From Bacteroidota bacterium (GTDB lineage: Bacteria; Bacteroidota; Bacteroidia; Bacteroidales; F082): 64,000 bases of DNA. This document shows positions 1 through 9,132 of the stretch, piece by piece. How positions within the stretch are numbered: the stretch's first letter is position 1; the number at the start of each line of letters is the position of its first letter. Both the position numbers and the translations under genes were made by a program. The notes beneath the pieces were generated by a model. It was not told where the DNA came from and made no database searches. It saw only the letters and a program-made list of their open reading frames with translations. Location: NCBI GenBank assembly GCA_024279935.1, contig JAJRQZ010000066.1, positions 21,667-85,666 on the forward strand, read 5' to 3'.

Positions 1-475
1 TGCTGGTCCTTCCCATTTTCGATCCTACTATGGATTTAAAGGTGGCAACTGTCTCGGTAACCGAAGCGGCTTCCTCAGCGTTAAGCTGTGCGTTTGCGAT
101 GTTGGTTTCTATCAAACCGGCTACTTCTGTCCCGATCTGTCCGGCGAGGTTTACCTTGGCAACCTCATAAGCTTGTAGCTTGGCGGCCGTATGGGTCTCC
201 CCGACAGCACGTGCATCTGCGACAAACCATTTCTTGTTTCCTTTGTCATCGGTCTCGTAGCGCTTTATCCAGGTATTCTCAATTTGTTTGTCCATGGGCA
301 GTTGGCCGGGAGCAACCTTGAAACCCTCCTTCTTGAGTTTTCTGGCCTCCTTGCGGGCTTCTTTCATCGCTTTGGAATGAATGTCTTTTTTAATGGATTT
401 TGTAGTTTGTGCGATAAGTGGGATTGAAATAATAAATGATAATACAATTACAGATATTGATAATAACTTTTTCAT
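1..475 (-). CDS. Secreted hypothetical protein, 3' end outside the window
   Basis: An open frame starts at ATG 475 on the minus strand and runs off the left edge (158 codons seen, no stop). The N-terminus is a typical signal peptide: MKK, a hydrophobic stretch, then a likely cut after IAQ at about residue 23. A Lys/Arg/Glu-rich segment follows, then an Ala-rich helical part containing KLQAYEVAKVNLAG. That pattern resembles LPP20-like or periplasmic helical proteins that often accompany CsgG. It is transcribed divergently from the zinc-ribbon/CsgG/LPP20 genes, with about 100 bp between them. The family assignment is inference and no enzyme motif is visible. The coding frame and signal peptide are clear. 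Confidence 0.75.
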   Translation of the reverse strand, partial: MKKLLSISVIVLSFIISIPLIAQTTKSIKKDIHSKAMKEARKEARKLKKEGFKVAPGQLPMDKQIENTWIKRYETDDKGNKKWFVADARAVGETHTAAKLQAYEVAKVNLAGQIGTEVAGLIETNIANAQLNAEEAASVTETVATFKSIVGSKMGRTS

Positions 476-552
476 ATATAAATATTTAAATTAATTAGCT
501 GGCTCAAAGATAGTAAATAATCTTTATTGTTATTCTTGTAACATTAATTTTA

Positions 553-560
553 TATCTTTG
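553..560 (+). promoter_or_regulatory. Bacteroidota -7 box (TATCTTTG) of the CsgG cluster
   Basis: TATCTTTG fits the TAnnTTTG -7 consensus of the Bacteroidota primary sigma factor and lies 17 bp before the ATG at 578. A weak ATTG at 526-529 could be the -33 element, but the spacing is slightly long. The call rests on consensus match and position only. Confidence 0.5.
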
Positions 561-577
561 TTCACCAAGATGCTATA

Positions 578-1249
578 ATGACTTTAATAAATTCCGTAAT
601 CTTAAAGTGTCCTAATTGTTCTCATTTGCTTGAGGTCATCGAACTACAATCTTTTCATCTGTTTAAGCCCGAAATGTTCTCTGATGGGAAAATTGATTCA
701 ACCTCCTTGATTCCTGATGTTTCTGAAATCTTGATTTGCACTAAATGCAATACCGATTTTTGGAGGGAAGATGCGATTTGTCTTAATCCCGATCAAGATT
801 CAGACCCAGGGGCATTGCCTGCCAATCAGCCGTCCGGTCTCTTTTTAAGCTTTAATAGTGATTTGCGCTTATCGATTTCTAAATATTATAATAAACTGTT
901 AAGTAGAGGGTTTGCCGATACTTATGATAAAGAAGTTTATTTGAGGACTCTGCTGTGGCACGGATTGAACGATATAACAAGGTATAAATCCAGGGCAAGC
1001 AAAGGTGTTATTGCTGAACAAGAAGGTCTTTTGCGCGACAATTTAAATAAGTTGATAAGTGTTTATAAACCAAGATATCCTGAAGAAGTTTTGCTCTTGG
1101 CCGAAATGCATAGGGAGCTGGGGGAATTTGACGAGGCAATTAACATTTTGGGGAAAGTAAACCGGGACGAATGCCTTTCAGCATATAAACAGATATTGGG
1201 GGCATGTAAAAAAAAGTCTGTTTCAGTATTTAAAATACACAAAAATTAA
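578..1249 (+). CDS. Zinc-ribbon hypothetical protein (DUF2225-like architecture)
   Basis: 223 aa, no signal peptide or membrane segment, so probably cytoplasmic. Two cysteine pairs, CPNC near residue 11 and CTKC near residue 54, could form a zinc ribbon. The C-terminal half is helical and resembles a TPR-like segment (LLLAEMHRELGEFDEAINIL). This ribbon-plus-TPR layout is reminiscent of DUF2225 proteins, but I cannot confirm the family. It is the first gene of a plus-strand group with the CsgG-like gene, whose ATG lies 4 bp after its stop, so the two are probably co-transcribed. Function unknown. Confidence 0.7.
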   Translation: MTLINSVILKCPNCSHLLEVIELQSFHLFKPEMFSDGKIDSTSLIPDVSEILICTKCNTDFWREDAICLNPDQDSDPGALPANQPSGLFLSFNSDLRLSISKYYNKLLSRGFADTYDKEVYLRTLLWHGLNDITRYKSRASKGVIAEQEGLLRDNLNKLISVYKPRYPEEVLLLAEMHRELGEFDEAINILGKVNRDECLSAYKQILGACKKKSVSVFKIHKN

Positions 1250-1253
1250 TACT

Positions 1254-2531
1254 ATGAAATTTAAATTTATCTATCTATTTATTTTCTTGATCTCCTCAGA
1301 ATTGGCTGTCTCTCAAAATGTGAAGTGCTTTATCCTGAGCGCGCCTGAAAAATCATTCTATAATATTAAAAAGATCGGGGTGCTGGAGGTGAACTGCGAT
1401 AACAACCATCGCATGAACAAAGTAGTTACAGATTTGTTGATTGCCGATTTGGTGAATCAGCAGCGCGGGATTTATGATGAGGGATCTAAATACTGGGGCT
1501 TGAAGAAAGGAGAGGAAGGACAGACCTTTGTTAAAGGTGTCAAGACTGATTTTTACCAGATTATCGAGCGCGAGCAACTGGAAAAGATACTAAGGGAACA
1601 GAGGCTTTCCTTAAGTGGCGCCATCGACGAAGGTTCGGCTGCCGAAGTAGGGCGCTTACTCGGGCTTGATGTCATAATCATGTCAAACGTCAGCTATAAC
1701 AGCATAGACGAGAGGGGGTCCAGCTTGTTGAACTTGGCTAGTTCCTCAGGCTCTAACTGCTTAAAGCGGATAGTAACGGTGAAGGGGACAATGAAAATGG
1801 TCTCTGTTGAAACAGCACAGATAATAGGAACTAAATCAGCTGATTATACAGCGTCCATCCAGAAATGCGACGATCAGCGATCCGGTATCCCCCGCCCCGA
1901 GGCAATGGCGGAGATTTGCTTTAAGAACCTTGTTCACCAATTTGTTGATTATTTTGCCCCAGGCTATAAATATATAGAGTATGAATTGGAGAAAATACAA
2001 TTGAAGCAGTTTAGGAAACAGGGCAAGGAAGCCTTCAGTTTAATCGAGAATGGCGACCTCGACAGGGCTTTCCCCATTATTTATGCAATGTTTGAGGCCG
2101 ATTCGTATAATCCGAAAGCAGCATATAACCTGGGCGTTTTATATGAGATGGTAGGTTCTTACGAAGATGCTTTTGAATATTACAGCATTGCTTATGACCT
2201 TGATTACAGCGAGGGAAAATACGCCGAAGCAGCAAAGCGCTCGAAGGCCGGGATTGACTTAAACAATTATCTGGACGAGATAGGGCGTCCGGTTGAAACT
2301 TACTCTTTTACAAGTATGGATCCTTCGACCGCCCTTGCCGAAAAGGTTCAGCTAAAAGGAAATGGCGGCGACAGGGTTGTCGCTTACGAATTTCCCGATA
2401 AAAGCTCAAATATCGTAGCAAAAATACCAGGTGGCCTAGAGTTCAAGGTGATAGGGAAAAGTGGCGCCTTTTATAAAGTTCAGCTCAGGGGAACTAAAAC
2501 AGCATATATACATAAGTCGAATATTAAATAG
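1254..2531 (+). CDS. CsgG-family outer-membrane/periplasmic protein with TPR and SH3 tail
   Basis: 425 aa with an N-terminal signal peptide ending near residue 20. The middle part carries the CsgG/FlgO hallmark: a polypeptide that binds 'IEREQLEKILREQ', followed by GAIDEGSAAEVGRLLG and a hydrophobic strand (DVIIMSNVS). CsgG proteins form outer-membrane export pores; FlgO-like relatives support envelope structures. After the CsgG domain come a TPR-like pair (around residues 255-320) and a C-terminal bacterial SH3-like segment (around 365-425). No lipobox cysteine is visible directly after the signal, so lipid anchoring as in E. coli CsgG is not supported. It lies between the zinc-ribbon gene and an LPP20-like gene. 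Pore formation is inferred from the family. Confidence 0.8.
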   Translation: MKFKFIYLFIFLISSELAVSQNVKCFILSAPEKSFYNIKKIGVLEVNCDNNHRMNKVVTDLLIADLVNQQRGIYDEGSKYWGLKKGEEGQTFVKGVKTDFYQIIEREQLEKILREQRLSLSGAIDEGSAAEVGRLLGLDVIIMSNVSYNSIDERGSSLLNLASSSGSNCLKRIVTVKGTMKMVSVETAQIIGTKSADYTASIQKCDDQRSGIPRPEAMAEICFKNLVHQFVDYFAPGYKYIEYELEKIQLKQFRKQGKEAFSLIENGDLDRAFPIIYAMFEADSYNPKAAYNLGVLYEMVGSYEDAFEYYSIAYDLDYSEGKYAEAAKRSKAGIDLNNYLDEIGRPVETYSFTSMDPSTALAEKVQLKGNGGDRVVAYEFPDKSSNIVAKIPGGLEFKVIGKSGAFYKVQLRGTKTAYIHKSNIK

Positions 2532-2568
2532 GCTTGATTTGATAAATAAAACCGTTAAACTACCTCAA

Positions 2569-4353
2569 ATGCTAAAAAAAGTTATCATCGCATCAATTAT
2601 CTTGCTTTTTGGGTCTGGCGCCCATGCTCAAAAACCTGCTTGGGCCGATTATTATGAACGACAGGAGATGTATCCCGGAAATGAGTTCCTGGTCGGTTTT
2701 GTATCAGGCGAAAACAGCAATGGCGAGGATGCGGGAACAATAAAATCGAAATATGAGGCCCTGTCGAAAGATAAGGTAGTCCAGAGCATACAGGTTGAGA
2801 TAGAAAGCTACAATACCTTGGAAATCTCAAACGTGAACGCTAAGTCCGGCGAGGAGTTTCTTTCCAAGAGTGTGTCCTTCTCCAAGGCAAACATAAATGG
2901 GATGACCACACTAAGCTTCTACGACAGGAAGAAAAAGGAAGTTTATGCGATTTCTTATGTTAACAAAAAAGAACTGGCATTCTTTTATAGAAATACGATA
3001 AGCTCTTCCTTGGAAAGCGTAAGGCAGAAGCTAGGCGAGGGAAGGAAATATGCAAACAAGGCCGATAAGGAAAATGCGTTGCGCAGTTTTTACGAGGCCA
3101 TGCCGTTCATAAATAAAATTGACGAGGCAAGTGTTTTGCTCACCGCCCTGAACAGGAAAATGTATGCCGATATCAATATGGGCGAAGTAAACAAGCTGAA
3201 GCTCGAGCTGATAAACGAGATCGATGCCATACTGAAGCCGAGCGGGCTGGATTTAAGCGAGTCGGCATATTTTGCGGCTTATGGAATATTCCTGCAGCTG
3301 GGCAAAATCGACGGGAAAATAAATTTATCGGGCTTTACTTTTGAGAACACCGGGCTGGAAAGCCGCTTTTCGGAAAAATGGAACGATGAATTTGCCGCGG
3401 CACTGGTGAAAGCCGGAAAATATGTCGTTGATAGAAACAACAGCGGCCCCGGTAAATACTCGGCAAGCGGAAATTATTGGCAAGAAGGTGATTACCTGAA
3501 GCTTAATGTTGATGTTTCGATGTACGGCAAAATAATTGCCGTGTCCAAGGCTAGTATCCCGCTATCCTACCTGAAAAACGAAAGCATCGGTTTTATTCCT
3601 GCTCAAATTAATAAAATGAAGCTTTTGTCGATGTATGAACTGAGTTTGATAAGTACCCCGGAAATAATCAAATTGGGGATGGCGACCACCGAACCAATTA
3701 AAATAGGAGTGCTAAAAAAATCTCCTGATGAAGATGTTGTTGTGCAAAATATTCCTGTCAGGCTTGTTAATGCCGAGAGTGGCTTAAGCTTAGGGTTTGC
3801 AGTTGCGAACAAGGACGGGATAGCCGAATTTTATTTGCCACCATTAAACTCGGGAAAAAAAGTGATGGCCCTGGAGGCCGGTTTAAACATTGCGAGGTAT
3901 TTTGATGTCGATGAAAATTCCGTTTACTTCGCTATTGCGGAAAACAAAAATCCCCTCAAGGCAATCACTTTCAACATAAACACTGCAAAGCCGACCGTTT
4001 ATGTGCAAAGCATCGAGAAAACCCAGAACCGTAAGCTAGATATCAAAACTCTTGAACCGGCCGTAAAAGAGTTGCTTGCCGAAAAATCGTATAATTTTGT
4101 CGATACTGAAAACGAGGCGGACTTTATTGTTAGGATCAAAGCAAATACCACAAGCTCAACAAATTATCGAGGGATCTATTTTGCCTATCTCGACGCAAAT
4201 ATATCTGTTGTGGAAGCTTCTTCGGGCGAAGAGGTTTATAAAACGCAGCTGGATCAAATCAAAGGTGGCGGGGCAAATTATACAAAAGCCGCCCGAAAGG
4301 CATATTTTGTTGGTGCCCAGAGAATTAAAGCGGTACTGGAAGATGTATTCTAA
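2569..4353 (+). CDS. LPP20-like secreted protein
   Basis: 594 aa from ATG 2569. The frame is open further upstream (from 2461), but that would overlap the CsgG gene. The 2569 start gives a clean signal peptide (MLKK, hydrophobic core, AHAQ). The following PAWADYYERQEMYPGNEFLVGF and an amphipathic region with many Ser/Lys look like the LPP20 fold, which typically accompanies CsgG/FlgO proteins. The middle (about 340-480) contains a beta-sandwich-like part, and the C-terminus carries another LPP20/CsgG-like mixed alpha/beta segment. It starts 37 bp after the CsgG stop, so the two probably form one operon. It is likely periplasmic or outer-membrane associated; exact function unknown. Confidence 0.75.
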   Translation: MLKKVIIASIILLFGSGAHAQKPAWADYYERQEMYPGNEFLVGFVSGENSNGEDAGTIKSKYEALSKDKVVQSIQVEIESYNTLEISNVNAKSGEEFLSKSVSFSKANINGMTTLSFYDRKKKEVYAISYVNKKELAFFYRNTISSSLESVRQKLGEGRKYANKADKENALRSFYEAMPFINKIDEASVLLTALNRKMYADINMGEVNKLKLELINEIDAILKPSGLDLSESAYFAAYGIFLQLGKIDGKINLSGFTFENTGLESRFSEKWNDEFAAALVKAGKYVVDRNNSGPGKYSASGNYWQEGDYLKLNVDVSMYGKIIAVSKASIPLSYLKNESIGFIPAQINKMKLLSMYELSLISTPEIIKLGMATTEPIKIGVLKKSPDEDVVVQNIPVRLVNAESGLSLGFAVANKDGIAEFYLPPLNSGKKVMALEAGLNIARYFDVDENSVYFAIAENKNPLKAITFNINTAKPTVYVQSIEKTQNRKLDIKTLEPAVKELLAEKSYNFVDTENEADFIVRIKANTTSSTNYRGIYFAYLDANISVVEASSGEEVYKTQLDQIKGGGANYTKAARKAYFVGAQRIKAVLEDVF

Positions 4354-4385
4354 AATTATATTAAAATCATAAAAATCAAGAACTT

Positions 4386-4835
4386 ATGGAAGATCAAGAA
4401 ATCCTAACCGAAGAGACGCGCGAACTGACCGTTAATCAGCGAACAAAAAAGTATTTAAACCAAATCCGTAACTGGACAATGTTCTTTGCCGTTTTGGGCT
4501 TCGTGGGCATTGGCATTATGGTTGTGGCCGGACTTTTTGTTTCCACGATATTTTCTGCATATAACCCCTCAGGGTCGATGCCTGCTGGATATCAGTACCT
4601 TGGCTTCGTTTATGTAGTGCTGGCCATGGTATATTTGCCACCGCTTGTTTATCTGCTTAAATTCTCCACTAAAATGAAGGACGCAATTTATAAGTCCGAT
4701 AATTTTTCATTGGAAAATGCCTTTCGCAACCTGAAATCGCATTTTAAGTTTATGGGAATCTTTACGATTGTGATGATAGTGCTGTATCCTATTATTATGA
4801 TGTTTGCGTTTTTTGCTGCCGACATGATGAAATAG
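4386..4835 (+). CDS. Small membrane protein, DUF5362-like
   Basis: 149 aa. A charged N-terminus of about 30 residues is followed by three hydrophobic segments: about 32-58, 76-100 and 118-148. The last two are separated by a conserved-looking polar stretch (DNFSLENAFRNLKSHFKFMG). The layout resembles the DUF5362 family common in Bacteroidota, but this is recognition by eye. It starts 32 bp after the LPP20-like gene and closes the plus-strand group, so it may belong to the same envelope operon. No catalytic motif is visible. Confidence 0.65.
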   Translation: MEDQEILTEETRELTVNQRTKKYLNQIRNWTMFFAVLGFVGIGIMVVAGLFVSTIFSAYNPSGSMPAGYQYLGFVYVVLAMVYLPPLVYLLKFSTKMKDAIYKSDNFSLENAFRNLKSHFKFMGIFTIVMIVLYPIIMMFAFFAADMMK

Positions 4836-5046
4836 CATCGACAATTCAAGTTTTGATAATTATTGCAAGAATAAGCTTCTTTTCGTGAAAACCCTTCCGA
4901 AAATATCGCATTAACTGCCAATACTTAATATTATCGTTATTATATAGATTCCTAAAGCCTAATAACTAAATTTGCATAATTTTTTGAATTTAACTTCGTT
5001 ATTCAAAACCGGCCAAGGCTTTTGTATGGCGATTTGCTTAAACAAT

Positions 5047-5880
5047 ATGAAGAGTACTATTTATATAATATTTTCTGTTTTATCGATGGCTTTGTTTGCC
5101 TCATGCAAGCCGCAGAAAAAACTTGCCCGCGAATTTGTCTCAAAATCAAGGGATTATAAATTTATGGTATTGGCCCCTACCTCTATTTTCAAACATAATT
5201 TAAATACGGCGATTGTTGATTCCCTGGGTATTACTGATGATAAAACCCGTGATTCCTTGCTTTGGGAGCAATCCTGCTTTATAAAGAACATTGATGATTC
5301 CTTGCTTATTGCAAACTATATTTTGGGTTTCGAAAAGGAATTGGCCAATTATAATGTAAAGGTTTACGATCAGGGCTCCTCGGCCGCGTTCATGCAAAGC
5401 GACTCCAATGCGTGGATGATAAATATCGCTCAGCTGGAACTGGAGGAAGAAGATTACGAATACCGCGACGAGACTGAATATTATGGGTATGTTTATTATC
5501 ACGACCACCTCCTGAAGGCTGTTAACGTCAATTCGTGGTTTGAGATCAATGAGCTGAACTCGAACGACGGCAAGAACAATGTTTATTATGCCACCAATAC
5601 CATTACAGATGATTTAAATTCAAGCTATGATTTCGACATATTCACCGAAAAGGTTGTTTATCGGTATGATATCGATAGTTTGGACTTGCCTGGATTATAT
5701 GAATATGTTTATTTGCTCGGCAGGATCTATGCTACTTATACTTATGACTACCTGATGAATAAATACATAAGCCAAAAACAGGGCTTCCCCATGAAAAAAA
5801 CAGAATTGCTCAGGTATTACCCACCGAACGGAACTTTCTTTCAAGCAGGCGAGAACAGGTTTATAAGTCTTGATGAATGA
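5047..5880 (+). CDS. Putative lipoprotein, unknown function
   Basis: 277 aa from ATG 5047. The frame is open from 4972, but starting at MKST gives a proper lipoprotein signal with lipobox LFAS-C at about residues 15-19. The mature protein is acidic and rich in Tyr, Asp and Asn (for example EEEDYEYRDETEYYGYVYYHD). No enzyme motif is recognised. It stands alone between the CsgG cluster and a convergent aroK, and its stop codon directly abuts the target duplication of the 177-bp element. It is probably anchored to the outer membrane or exposed at the surface. Function not assigned. Confidence 0.75.
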   Translation: MKSTIYIIFSVLSMALFASCKPQKKLAREFVSKSRDYKFMVLAPTSIFKHNLNTAIVDSLGITDDKTRDSLLWEQSCFIKNIDDSLLIANYILGFEKELANYNVKVYDQGSSAAFMQSDSNAWMINIAQLELEEEDYEYRDETEYYGYVYYHDHLLKAVNVNSWFEINELNSNDGKNNVYYATNTITDDLNSSYDFDIFTEKVVYRYDIDSLDLPGLYEYVYLLGRIYATYTYDYLMNKYISQKQGFPMKKTELLRYYPPNGTFFQAGENRFISLDE

Positions 5881-5888
5881 TATTTGTT

Positions 5889-6065
5889 GTTACTACTCAG
5901 CAGGTTCATCAAGTTGATTATCAATAGCCCCATGCTTCAGCGTGGGGTTATATATTTGAAATCTCTGTAGTTTTGGCGGAAATTTTGTGTTTTTCAAACA
6001 AAAATTGTGACAAAACGGATAGGTAACCAATGAGTTAATATTTTTCTCTACTGCTGAGTAGTAAC
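5889..6065. mobile_element. 177-bp MITE-like element, copy A, with 8-bp target duplication
   Basis: The element is bounded by perfect 15-bp terminal inverted repeats, GTTACTACTCAGCAG at 5889-5903 and its complement at 6051-6065. It is flanked by the direct repeat TATTTGTT (5881-5888 and 6066-6073), a clean 8-bp target-site duplication. It has no coding capacity. Inside is a GC-rich hairpin (CCCCATGCT/AGCGTGGGG, about 5928-5947). Its reverse complement matches 60924-61100 over the full 177 bp with 7 differences by my alignment. It sits in the intergenic space between the convergent lipoprotein and aroK genes. The mobilising transposase family is unknown; an IS with 8-bp duplications must be assumed. 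Confidence 0.9.
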
Positions 6066-6140
6066 TATTTGTTTAACAATTAAAATGACTGTAAATCAGT
6101 AAGATAAATGAAAGTATAGCTTTGTAAAACCTTTTATTAA

Positions 6141-6656
6141 CTATTGTTTATTGCACGCTTCAATAAATTCTATAACTTGCTCCAGATCAGGTTTCGAGGC
6201 CTCGTGTTTAAAATCCGCCTTTAGGTAGTCGGCTTCTCTTTTTTGCAATAAGTTCCCAATATCCTCAATAAGTTCGTCATGGCTTTTACCAATTGCAAAA
6301 GGGCGGGGACGAATGGCATTTTCAAGCCTGTTCGCCAAAGCGCCGACCGGCATCTTTAAATAAATACTGATACCGTTTTTATTGATCCCTTCTATTGCAT
6401 TATAATAGCATGGGGTCCCGCCACCGGTGGCTATAACTGTGTTTTTGAACGAAAATGTTTCAAGCAGGATTTTATTTTCGAGCTCCCTGAATAATTCTTC
6501 GCCATACTTCCCGAAGAAGGCGGCTATATTCAGTTTGTAGCGACTCTCGAATAAATCGTCGAGGTCAACAAAGTCATACGCAAGTTCCTTGGCAAGTTTC
6601 TTTCCAATGGTGCTTTTTCCTGCAGCCATGAAGCCGATAAGGTATATTAGTGACAT
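6141..6656 (-). CDS. aroK: Shikimate kinase
   Basis: 171 aa, the normal length for AroK. It phosphorylates shikimate with ATP in aromatic amino acid synthesis, in the cytoplasm. Visible motifs: Walker A GFMAAGKST (residues 8-16), the shikimate-binding DLDD (31-34), the GGG motif of ATGGGTP (76-82), and the lid arginine in RPRP (around 117). The upstream gene on the same strand is the transketolase C-terminal subunit, 69 bp away. Transketolase supplies erythrose 4-phosphate for the same pathway, so co-transcription would make sense but is inferred. Confidence 0.95.
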   Translation of the reverse strand: MSLIYLIGFMAAGKSTIGKKLAKELAYDFVDLDDLFESRYKLNIAAFFGKYGEELFRELENKILLETFSFKNTVIATGGGTPCYYNAIEGINKNGISIYLKMPVGALANRLENAIRPRPFAIGKSHDELIEDIGNLLQKREADYLKADFKHEASKPDLEQVIEFIEACNKQ

Positions 6657-6725
6657 TTTTTGCGATAATATTCAAAATCAGAAATCCGGTATTGCTTCGG
6701 AATCCGTTTGAAGGCGATTATGTTT

Positions 6726-7682
6726 TTATACTTTTCTGCCAATGGCCTTTTCTGCGGAAGCAACGATATGCCCGGCATCCAGGCCGTAGTGCTTCATTAG
6801 CTCGGCAGGTGTGCCGCTTTGCCCAAAGCTGTCCATAACAGCCACATATTCCTGCGGTATCGGGAAGTTCCTTGCCATTACTTGAGCAACGGAATCTCCC
6901 AGGCCCCCGTTAAGGCTATGCTCTTCGGCAGTAACAACGCATCCTGTTTTCTTGGCCGATTCGAGGATTGCCTTTTCGTCGAGTGGCTTAATCGTGTGAA
7001 TATCAACAACTTCTGCGCTAATCCCTTTACGGTTAAGGATTTTTGCGGCTTCCAATGCTTCCCAGACCAAATGACCGGTCGCGAAAATACTGACATCTTT
7101 ACCGTCAATAAGCTTTAGCGCCTTCCCGATTTCAAATTTCCGGTCGTCGGTAATGAAATTTGGAACGACAGGGCGTCCGAACCTCAAATAAACTGGTCCG
7201 ATATGATCGGCGATGGCTTTTGTGGCCTGCTTGGTCTGATTAAAGTCGCAGGGGTTGATAACCGTCATGCCTGGCAGCATCTTCATCAAACCTATATCTT
7301 CCAGTGTTTGATGCGTAGCACCATCTTCGCCAAGCGTAATGCCGGCATGTGAGGCACAAATCTTGACATTCTTTTCAGAGTAGGCCACTTCCTGGCGAAT
7401 TTGGTCGTAAACCCTCGCTGTGGAGAAGTTTGCGAATGTCCCGGTAAAGGGGATGTGCCCGCCGATTGTTAATCCGGCCGCCGTACCTATCATATTAGCC
7501 TCGGCAATGCCCATCTGAAAAAACCTCTCCGGGAAATTATCGGCAAAAGCGTTCATCTTTAGCGATCCGGTCAGGTCGGCACACAGGGCAACAACTTTAG
7601 GGTTGCTTTGCCCCAGCTCATAAAGCGCTTCCCCAAATCCGGAACGGGTGTCGCGTTTGTTAATTATCTTATATTCTTTCAT
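6726..7682 (-). CDS. Transketolase C-terminal subunit
   Basis: 318 aa from ATG 7682; the frame is open 11 codons further upstream, but family members start near MKEYKI. It contains the pyrimidine-binding and C-terminal domains of transketolase. FFQMGIAEANM carries the conserved ThDP-activating glutamate (E61 here). The protein matches the 'transketolase family' half-length proteins of split transketolases. It pairs with the N-terminal subunit at 9133-9978 to move two-carbon units in the pentose phosphate pathway. Unusually, a secreted von Willebrand A gene lies between the two halves. No damage is visible. Confidence 0.93.
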   Translation of the reverse strand: MKEYKIINKRDTRSGFGEALYELGQSNPKVVALCADLTGSLKMNAFADNFPERFFQMGIAEANMIGTAAGLTIGGHIPFTGTFANFSTARVYDQIRQEVAYSEKNVKICASHAGITLGEDGATHQTLEDIGLMKMLPGMTVINPCDFNQTKQATKAIADHIGPVYLRFGRPVVPNFITDDRKFEIGKALKLIDGKDVSIFATGHLVWEALEAAKILNRKGISAEVVDIHTIKPLDEKAILESAKKTGCVVTAEEHSLNGGLGDSVAQVMARNFPIPQEYVAVMDSFGQSGTPAELMKHYGLDAGHIVASAEKAIGRKV

Positions 7683-7746
7683 CTGTATAATTTCTCTGTT
7701 CTCTACTTCTTTCAATGCTGTATTTTTAATATGTGATTATTCATTT

Positions 7747-9123
7747 CTACAATTTAATTTTTGTCGTTTTTGACGATGTGATCTCAAAATCCTCCGTTTG
7801 GCTATAAGCCGACTGAGTGCTGTAAATAGGTCGGTAAACCAGTCGATAGAAGCCGGGTTGCAAATATATCGACTCCTGTTTTGAGGAGTTCTCGTTAAGG
7901 TCGAGGATTTTAATCTGTTTATTGTCAGTTAAATAGTATAAAAACCCGTAAACCCTGATATTTTTTTGAATGCTGAGGATTCCGGGGCTGTCGATCTTAA
8001 CGGAAGTAGTCTTGTCTGCTTCAATGTTTATTTTGTCAAGCTCAATTATTGGAAGGCTTAGAACTTCTATCTTATAGCTTCCTTGTAAATAAGATATTTT
8101 TTCGCCCAGCCACTGGGTGTTGATGATTTTGTTCTTAATGCTTTTTACAATTACTTTAGGTTTGTATTCCGAAGGATAATTGCCGTTGAGGGCAACAGAT
8201 AGCTTCCCGCGGGGGCAATTTGCATAAACAATATTGTGCTTTCCCTGGGTGAGGCTGACATTGTTGATCTCAATCGGGGGAAATGTCCCTAAAGTGATTT
8301 TATACTCAAGCAGGGGGTCAACTACCAAGGTGTCGGGCAGGCCCTTGTTATTTAGGGTGTGAACAAAGTTATAAACGATTTTACCACTTGCCATGTCGGT
8401 GAAGGCCATGTTGATGTTGCTTTCCTTTGCCCGGCCGTTTTTGTCGAGCAGATTGACTTGCAAGGTCGTTTTGCTAAGCACTTTTTTAATGATGATATTA
8501 AGGGTGCTTTGAAAGCTGTCAATATCGGGGGCGTTAAAATATGATCCCGCACAGTCGAATATTTGGCTGTTATCGGCTCCGATACCTATAATAAACGGTC
8601 TAAGAGCGATACCCTCTTGTTGTAAGCTGGCCGAGGCTTCGCAAATATCGCCATCGCATTCCTCTATGCCATCGCTGATTAAGATAATTATGTTCCGATA
8701 GTTCCCGTTGTTGCCGAAATCCGATTTCGCCCTTTCCAGCGACATGGCTATGGGCGAGGTTCCCTGCGGTTTAATGTATTTCAACCTCTGTTTTATCCGG
8801 TCGAAGTTATTTGCCGCAAAAGCAACTTCAAGTTTTGTATCATTGCAGTTTTGGGGGGGGTAATTGCGTTGATGACCATAAATCCTGAGCGCAACTTGCA
8901 GTTTGTCGGTCGTTTTAAGGCTGTCCAGCACATCCGAAAGGATTTTTGATGCTATCTTGAATTTCACTTGTCCCTGCCATTTGCCGCTCATGCTTTTTGA
9001 GGCATCGAGAATGAAGAGTATCCTCGTGGTTTTTTCGCTTTTAATTTCCGGTTGGGCCATCGAAAGACTTGCCAGGGAAAGGAAAGCTGCAACAAAAACA
9101 ATATTTAAGACCGACAGTTTCAA
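7747..9123 (-). CDS. Secreted von Willebrand factor A domain protein
   Basis: 458 aa with a signal peptide ending after SMAQ (about residue 24). The VWA domain (about 33-215) shows the metal-ion-dependent adhesion site: DASKS (residues 40-44), GTSP with its Thr near 126, and the ISDG strand end near 147. Cysteines in the pairs NC/EC/IC/DC could form disulfides. The C-terminal half is made of repeated beta-rich segments suggesting carboxypeptidase-like or Ig-like modules. It probably binds protein or surface partners outside the cytoplasm. It lies 9 bp after the N-terminal transketolase gene and 64 bp before the C-terminal one, on the same strand. The placement is odd, since its location and function differ from its neighbours. 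Confidence 0.85.
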   Translation of the reverse strand: MKLSVLNIVFVAAFLSLASLSMAQPEIKSEKTTRILFILDASKSMSGKWQGQVKFKIASKILSDVLDSLKTTDKLQVALRIYGHQRNYPPQNCNDTKLEVAFAANNFDRIKQRLKYIKPQGTSPIAMSLERAKSDFGNNGNYRNIIILISDGIEECDGDICEASASLQQEGIALRPFIIGIGADNSQIFDCAGSYFNAPDIDSFQSTLNIIIKKVLSKTTLQVNLLDKNGRAKESNINMAFTDMASGKIVYNFVHTLNNKGLPDTLVVDPLLEYKITLGTFPPIEINNVSLTQGKHNIVYANCPRGKLSVALNGNYPSEYKPKVIVKSIKNKIINTQWLGEKISYLQGSYKIEVLSLPIIELDKINIEADKTTSVKIDSPGILSIQKNIRVYGFLYYLTDNKQIKILDLNENSSKQESIYLQPGFYRLVYRPIYSTQSAYSQTEDFEITSSKTTKIKL

Positions 9124-9132
9124 TTTCTATAA

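Noticed and set aside
88..427. Two overlapping plus-strand ORFs of 77-78 aa
   Set aside because: They lie antisense to the partial secreted-protein gene, which has a signal peptide and sensible composition; they are shadows.
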